Positions 15,575-18,014 of a stretch of 18,014 nucleotides of DNA are shown in pieces (the first letter of the stretch is position 1; each line of letters opens with the position of its first letter). Made by a program: the position numbers and the translations under genes. Below the pieces are notes generated by a model. It worked only from the letters and a program-made list of their open reading frames with translations. It searched no databases and was not told the DNA's origin. The stretch comes from Deltaproteobacteria bacterium (lineage in GTDB: Bacteria > Desulfobacterota > Syntrophia > Syntrophales > Smithellaceae): contig SBEK01000071.1 of the NCBI GenBank assembly GCA_009668925.1, positions 1 to 18,014 on the forward strand. The letters run 5' to 3'.

Positions 15575-16558
15575 CTAACATCCAATAGCCGTTTTCAGAT
15601 GATCCATGTTCAAATTGCCGCCGGACATAATCATGGCCACTTTCTTGCCGCACAGCCTGTCCCTGATTTTGAAAGCTGCAATCAGAGAGACGGCTCCGGC
15701 GGATTCAGCCAAATTATGCGTGGCCGTCAGCGCCATTTTTATTCCTTCCAATATTTCAGCCTCGGTCAAAAGAATCACGTCGCTAATCGCGTCTTTGAGA
15801 ATCACGTAAGGTAAATGGAAGACCGTCCTAGCAGCAAGACCATCGGCAATAGTATGCGCTTCATCAAGCGTAATAATTTCCTTTTTTTTCCATGACGTAT
15901 AGAATGACGGTGCATTTTCCGGCTCCACGCCGATGATCTCGATGCCCGGCTTGATGGCACGAACGGTTTTTAAAATAGATGCACAACCGGCGCCGCCGCC
16001 GATGGGGCAGATAATCGTATCCACTTCCGGCAGGTCTTCCAGAATCTCCAGCCCCATGGTAGCGATGCCGTTTAGGATTTCCGGTTCGTTGCCCTGCTGG
16101 ACATAATAATAGCCGGCGCTGTCCACCAATTCCTCACAGTAGGACTGAGCATCATAGAAATCCTCTCCATGAACGATCAACTCCGCGCCGTAACTTTCAA
16201 TAATGCGATTGATTTCCGGATTGTTGTTTTCCGGTACGACGACGGTGCAGGGGACATGAAACCATTGGCCCGCCCAGGCCATGGCCAGGCCATGATTGCC
16301 CCTTGTCGCGACCAGGATGCCGGTCTCCAACTCCTCCCTAGACATGTGATGAAAAAAATTCAATGCTCCCCGAATCTTGAAGGATCCGGTCGGATTATGG
16401 TTTTCATGCTTGACGAAAGCTTCGCAACCGATCAGTCGCGATAGTTCTGAATAGCGGATCAGGTTTGTCCTGTTCAGATATTTGTTGATGACTGATCTGG
16501 CCATTAAAGTTCGAGTCAGGTTGACCTGTTCGCTAGCCGCCTCATATTTTTTCAGCAT
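15575..16558 (-). CDS. PLP-dependent threonine/serine dehydratase family protein, no ACT domain
   Basis: A fold-type II pyridoxal-phosphate enzyme that would deaminate threonine to 2-oxobutyrate or serine to pyruvate, with release of ammonia. The 327-residue length and absence of a regulatory ACT domain point to a catabolic-type or related lyase rather than biosynthetic IlvA. The Schiff-base lysine is K61 in TGSFKIRGA. The substrate-loop motif is TRGNHG (85-90; SSGNH-like in classical enzymes), and the phosphate-binding loop is IGGGAGCAS (186-194) instead of GGGGL. The C-terminal SGGNLN is present. ATG at 16558 follows GGGAGG with a nine-base gap. Related 2,3-diamino- or hydroxy-amino-acid lyases are possible. 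It may have its own promoter at 16594-16621. Confidence 0.85.
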   Translation of the reverse strand: MLKKYEAASEQVNLTRTLMARSVINKYLNRTNLIRYSELSRLIGCEAFVKHENHNPTGSFKIRGALNFFHHMSREELETGILVATRGNHGLAMAWAGQWFHVPCTVVVPENNNPEINRIIESYGAELIVHGEDFYDAQSYCEELVDSAGYYYVQQGNEPEILNGIATMGLEILEDLPEVDTIICPIGGGAGCASILKTVRAIKPGIEIIGVEPENAPSFYTSWKKKEIITLDEAHTIADGLAARTVFHLPYVILKDAISDVILLTEAEILEGIKMALTATHNLAESAGAVSLIAAFKIRDRLCGKKVAMIMSGGNLNMDHLKTAIGC

Positions 16559-16593
16559 ATCCTAAACCTCCCGGCCGTATTGAAACCTGCATC

Positions 16594-16621
16594 TTTTTAC
16601 CACCTTTTCATCGGCTGTCAA
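16594..16621 (-). promoter_or_regulatory. Candidate promoter for the dehydratase gene
   Basis: On the - strand, a perfect TTGACA (+ positions 16616-16621) is followed after 16 bp by TAAAAA (16594-16599, 4/6 to TATAAT). It lies in the 97-bp gap after waaA, with a leader of about 30 nt before the start at 16558. This suggests the dehydratase gene is not solely dependent on waaA transcription. Confidence 0.45.
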
Positions 16622-16655
16622 GACAACTTCCTTATCCGGCTTGTGGCTTTGGTAT

Positions 16656-17948
16656 TCAGCCGAGATGCCGGACAATCATGTCGGCATACTTTTTGGCAGC
16701 CCCCATATTCGCGCGCACAACGGCGCGGCCTTTCTCTCCGCGCCCGATCAGATCGGAAGGCCGGGCCAGCAACTGCAGAATACCGTCCAGCAATTCCCGG
16801 GCATTGCTGATCCGGATGCCGGCTCCCGCATTTTCCAATAGAACCGCTTCTTCAGTAAAATCTTCCATCGACGGGCCATAAAAGATCACTTTGCCCCAGG
16901 CGGCCGCCTCCAGAATATTCTGGCCGCCTTTCGGAACCAGGGATCCGCCGCAATACACGATGGTCGCCAGCGAATAAACTTTAAAGAGTTCACCAATCAC
17001 ATCGACAACGATCACCCTTTCCTGAGAACGCTTAAGACCGCCGCGCATCTGCGATACCGTTACGATATCGTTGAGACCGGCGCGGCCCAGTAAGGCCACC
17101 ACGTCGTTGGCCCGTTCGACATGACGCGGAACGAGGATTAATTTGAAGTCCGGGTAGTGCGTAAGCAATTTACGATACACATCAATAACGGCGTCTTCTT
17201 CCCCGGGATGCGTGCTGCCGGCAACGAAAAATCTTTCACCCGGCAGCACATGGAAACGCCGCTCAGTGTCCTCGTACAATTCCTGTGACACCATAGCCGC
17301 CAGCGCGTCATATTTGGCATTTCCCAGCACCCGGATTCTGGAATCCGCAAGACCGATCTTTCCGATCCTGTCCGCATCGACGTCCGTAATCATCCCGGCC
17401 TCATCGATGTTGACGAGAATCTGCCTCCAGAAGAAGCGGGTTCGACAGTATTTCATAAAAGAACGGGGGGAAATCCTGCCGTTGACCAAAACGACTTTGA
17501 TGCCGCGTGAGCGGCAGGCGGCCAGAAAATTCGGCCAGAGTTCCGTCTCAACAAGAACAAAGACGTCGGGCCGAACGAGATTCAGCATATGATGAACGGG
17601 GAAAGGAATATCCAGAGGAAAGTAAATGAAAGCGTCTGCACCGCGAACCAAACGCTTGGCCATCGCCTGACCTGTTTCCGTAGATGTTGAAAAAACGATC
17701 TGTATTCCCGGTTTCTGTTTCTTTAAAGCGGCAACGACCGGTGCGGCCGCCGTCACTTCGCCAACGGATACGGCATGAATCCAAATACGTCTGCCTGCCG
17801 GCAGGCCGGATAAAAGATGGGTTTGCCGGGCACCCAGTTTTTGGAGAAAACTGTGCCGATATTTACCGGTAATAAGCATCTTGAGCAAGAAAAAAAGAAG
17901 TCCCGGAATTGCGGCAATGAAAAGAAGTATATTATAAAGAATTTTCAT
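16656..17948 (-). CDS. waaA: 3-deoxy-D-manno-octulosonic acid (Kdo) transferase
   Basis: WaaA (KdtA) transfers Kdo from CMP-Kdo to lipid A precursor at the inner membrane, an essential step in LPS core assembly. The 430-residue length is typical. A hydrophobic N-terminal anchor (about 1-26) precedes the acceptor-binding domain with WIHAVSVGEV; E64 in SVGE is the expected catalytic base. ETELWPN (134-140) and the GNAKYD motif follow. The C-terminal glycosyltransferase domain includes VAGSTHPGEE, FILVPRH-type sequence and a nucleotide-binding region with YCGGSLVPKGGQN. The ATG at 17948 has only a weak GAAG upstream. Number of Kdo residues added cannot be predicted. The gene supports a Gram-negative host with LPS. 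Confidence 0.94.
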   Translation of the reverse strand: MKILYNILLFIAAIPGLLFFLLKMLITGKYRHSFLQKLGARQTHLLSGLPAGRRIWIHAVSVGEVTAAAPVVAALKKQKPGIQIVFSTSTETGQAMAKRLVRGADAFIYFPLDIPFPVHHMLNLVRPDVFVLVETELWPNFLAACRSRGIKVVLVNGRISPRSFMKYCRTRFFWRQILVNIDEAGMITDVDADRIGKIGLADSRIRVLGNAKYDALAAMVSQELYEDTERRFHVLPGERFFVAGSTHPGEEDAVIDVYRKLLTHYPDFKLILVPRHVERANDVVALLGRAGLNDIVTVSQMRGGLKRSQERVIVVDVIGELFKVYSLATIVYCGGSLVPKGGQNILEAAAWGKVIFYGPSMEDFTEEAVLLENAGAGIRISNARELLDGILQLLARPSDLIGRGEKGRAVVRANMGAAKKYADMIVRHLG

Positions 17949-18014
17949 GGATGCATCTTCGATTTTTTCAGAGGATGTGTCAAGAAGAAAGGCAAATATA
18001 GGCTACTAGTGTAG

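Noticed and set aside
17954..17981. TTGACA-like - strand promoter just upstream of waaA
   Set aside because: The best -10 match (GAAGAT) is only 3/6 and would place the transcript start at the ATG itself. The true promoter is probably beyond the window.
1..18014. Sigma-54 (-24/-12) promoters, CRISPR arrays, insertion-sequence ends, integration sites at the tRNA
   Set aside because: TGGCAC strings such as that near 2519 lack a properly spaced TTGC element. No regularly spaced repeats were seen, and no integrase gene or duplicated tRNA 3' end is visible after 13709.

Overview
The window looks like chromosomal DNA from an anaerobic Gram-negative bacterium, most likely a deltaproteobacterial (Desulfobacterota, Syntrophales-like) syntroph or sulfate-reducer relative. 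This is inferred from four things: a Kdo transferase (LPS, hence Gram-negative), a four-subunit 2-oxoacid:ferredoxin oxidoreductase (anaerobe), an AcoR-type sigma-54 activator, and a glutaminyl-tRNA synthetase paired with a tRNA-Gln. The species cannot be named from sequence alone. I see no prophage, insertion sequence, CRISPR array or defence island. It reads as ordinary core and metabolic gene content.

Layout, left half (+ strand). A GAF-PAS-AAA+-Fis sigma-54 activator (102-2210) is followed by about 200 bp of intergenic DNA carrying a good sigma-70-type promoter. Next come the ribosome-associated GTPase gene hflX and, one base after its stop, an exported, membrane-anchored 5'-nucleotidase. 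A four-gene operon for a pyruvate-type ferredoxin oxidoreductase follows in the order gamma-delta-alpha-beta (6143-9209), with a perfect 12-bp stem-loop between the alpha and beta genes. It ends at a GC-rich stem-loop in the convergent junction with the next gene.

Layout, right half (mostly - strand). In genome order these are a long-chain acyl-CoA synthetase, a 462-bp noncoding stretch holding its likely promoter and long leader, a PlsC-type acyltransferase, and an aldo/keto reductase with a C-terminal 2[4Fe-4S] module. Then comes a + strand tRNA-Gln(CTG) with a near-consensus promoter, followed on the - strand by glnS, a short PLP-dependent threonine/serine dehydratase without an ACT domain, and waaA (kdtA).

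How the genes fit together. The oxidoreductase makes or uses acyl-CoA (probably acetyl-CoA) and reduced ferredoxin. The acyl-CoA synthetase and PlsC activate and incorporate fatty acids, and WaaA builds the LPS core. The dehydratase makes a 2-oxoacid (2-oxobutyrate or pyruvate) that could feed the oxidoreductase, but that link is only inference. tRNA-Gln and GlnRS are a cognate pair placed 3' end to 3' end.

The points most worth a second look are the apparent ATC start codon of hflX, the intercistronic stem-loop in the por operon, the stretched first cluster motif of the delta subunit, and the tRNA-Gln/glnS convergence. I did not find a convincing new multi-gene system.
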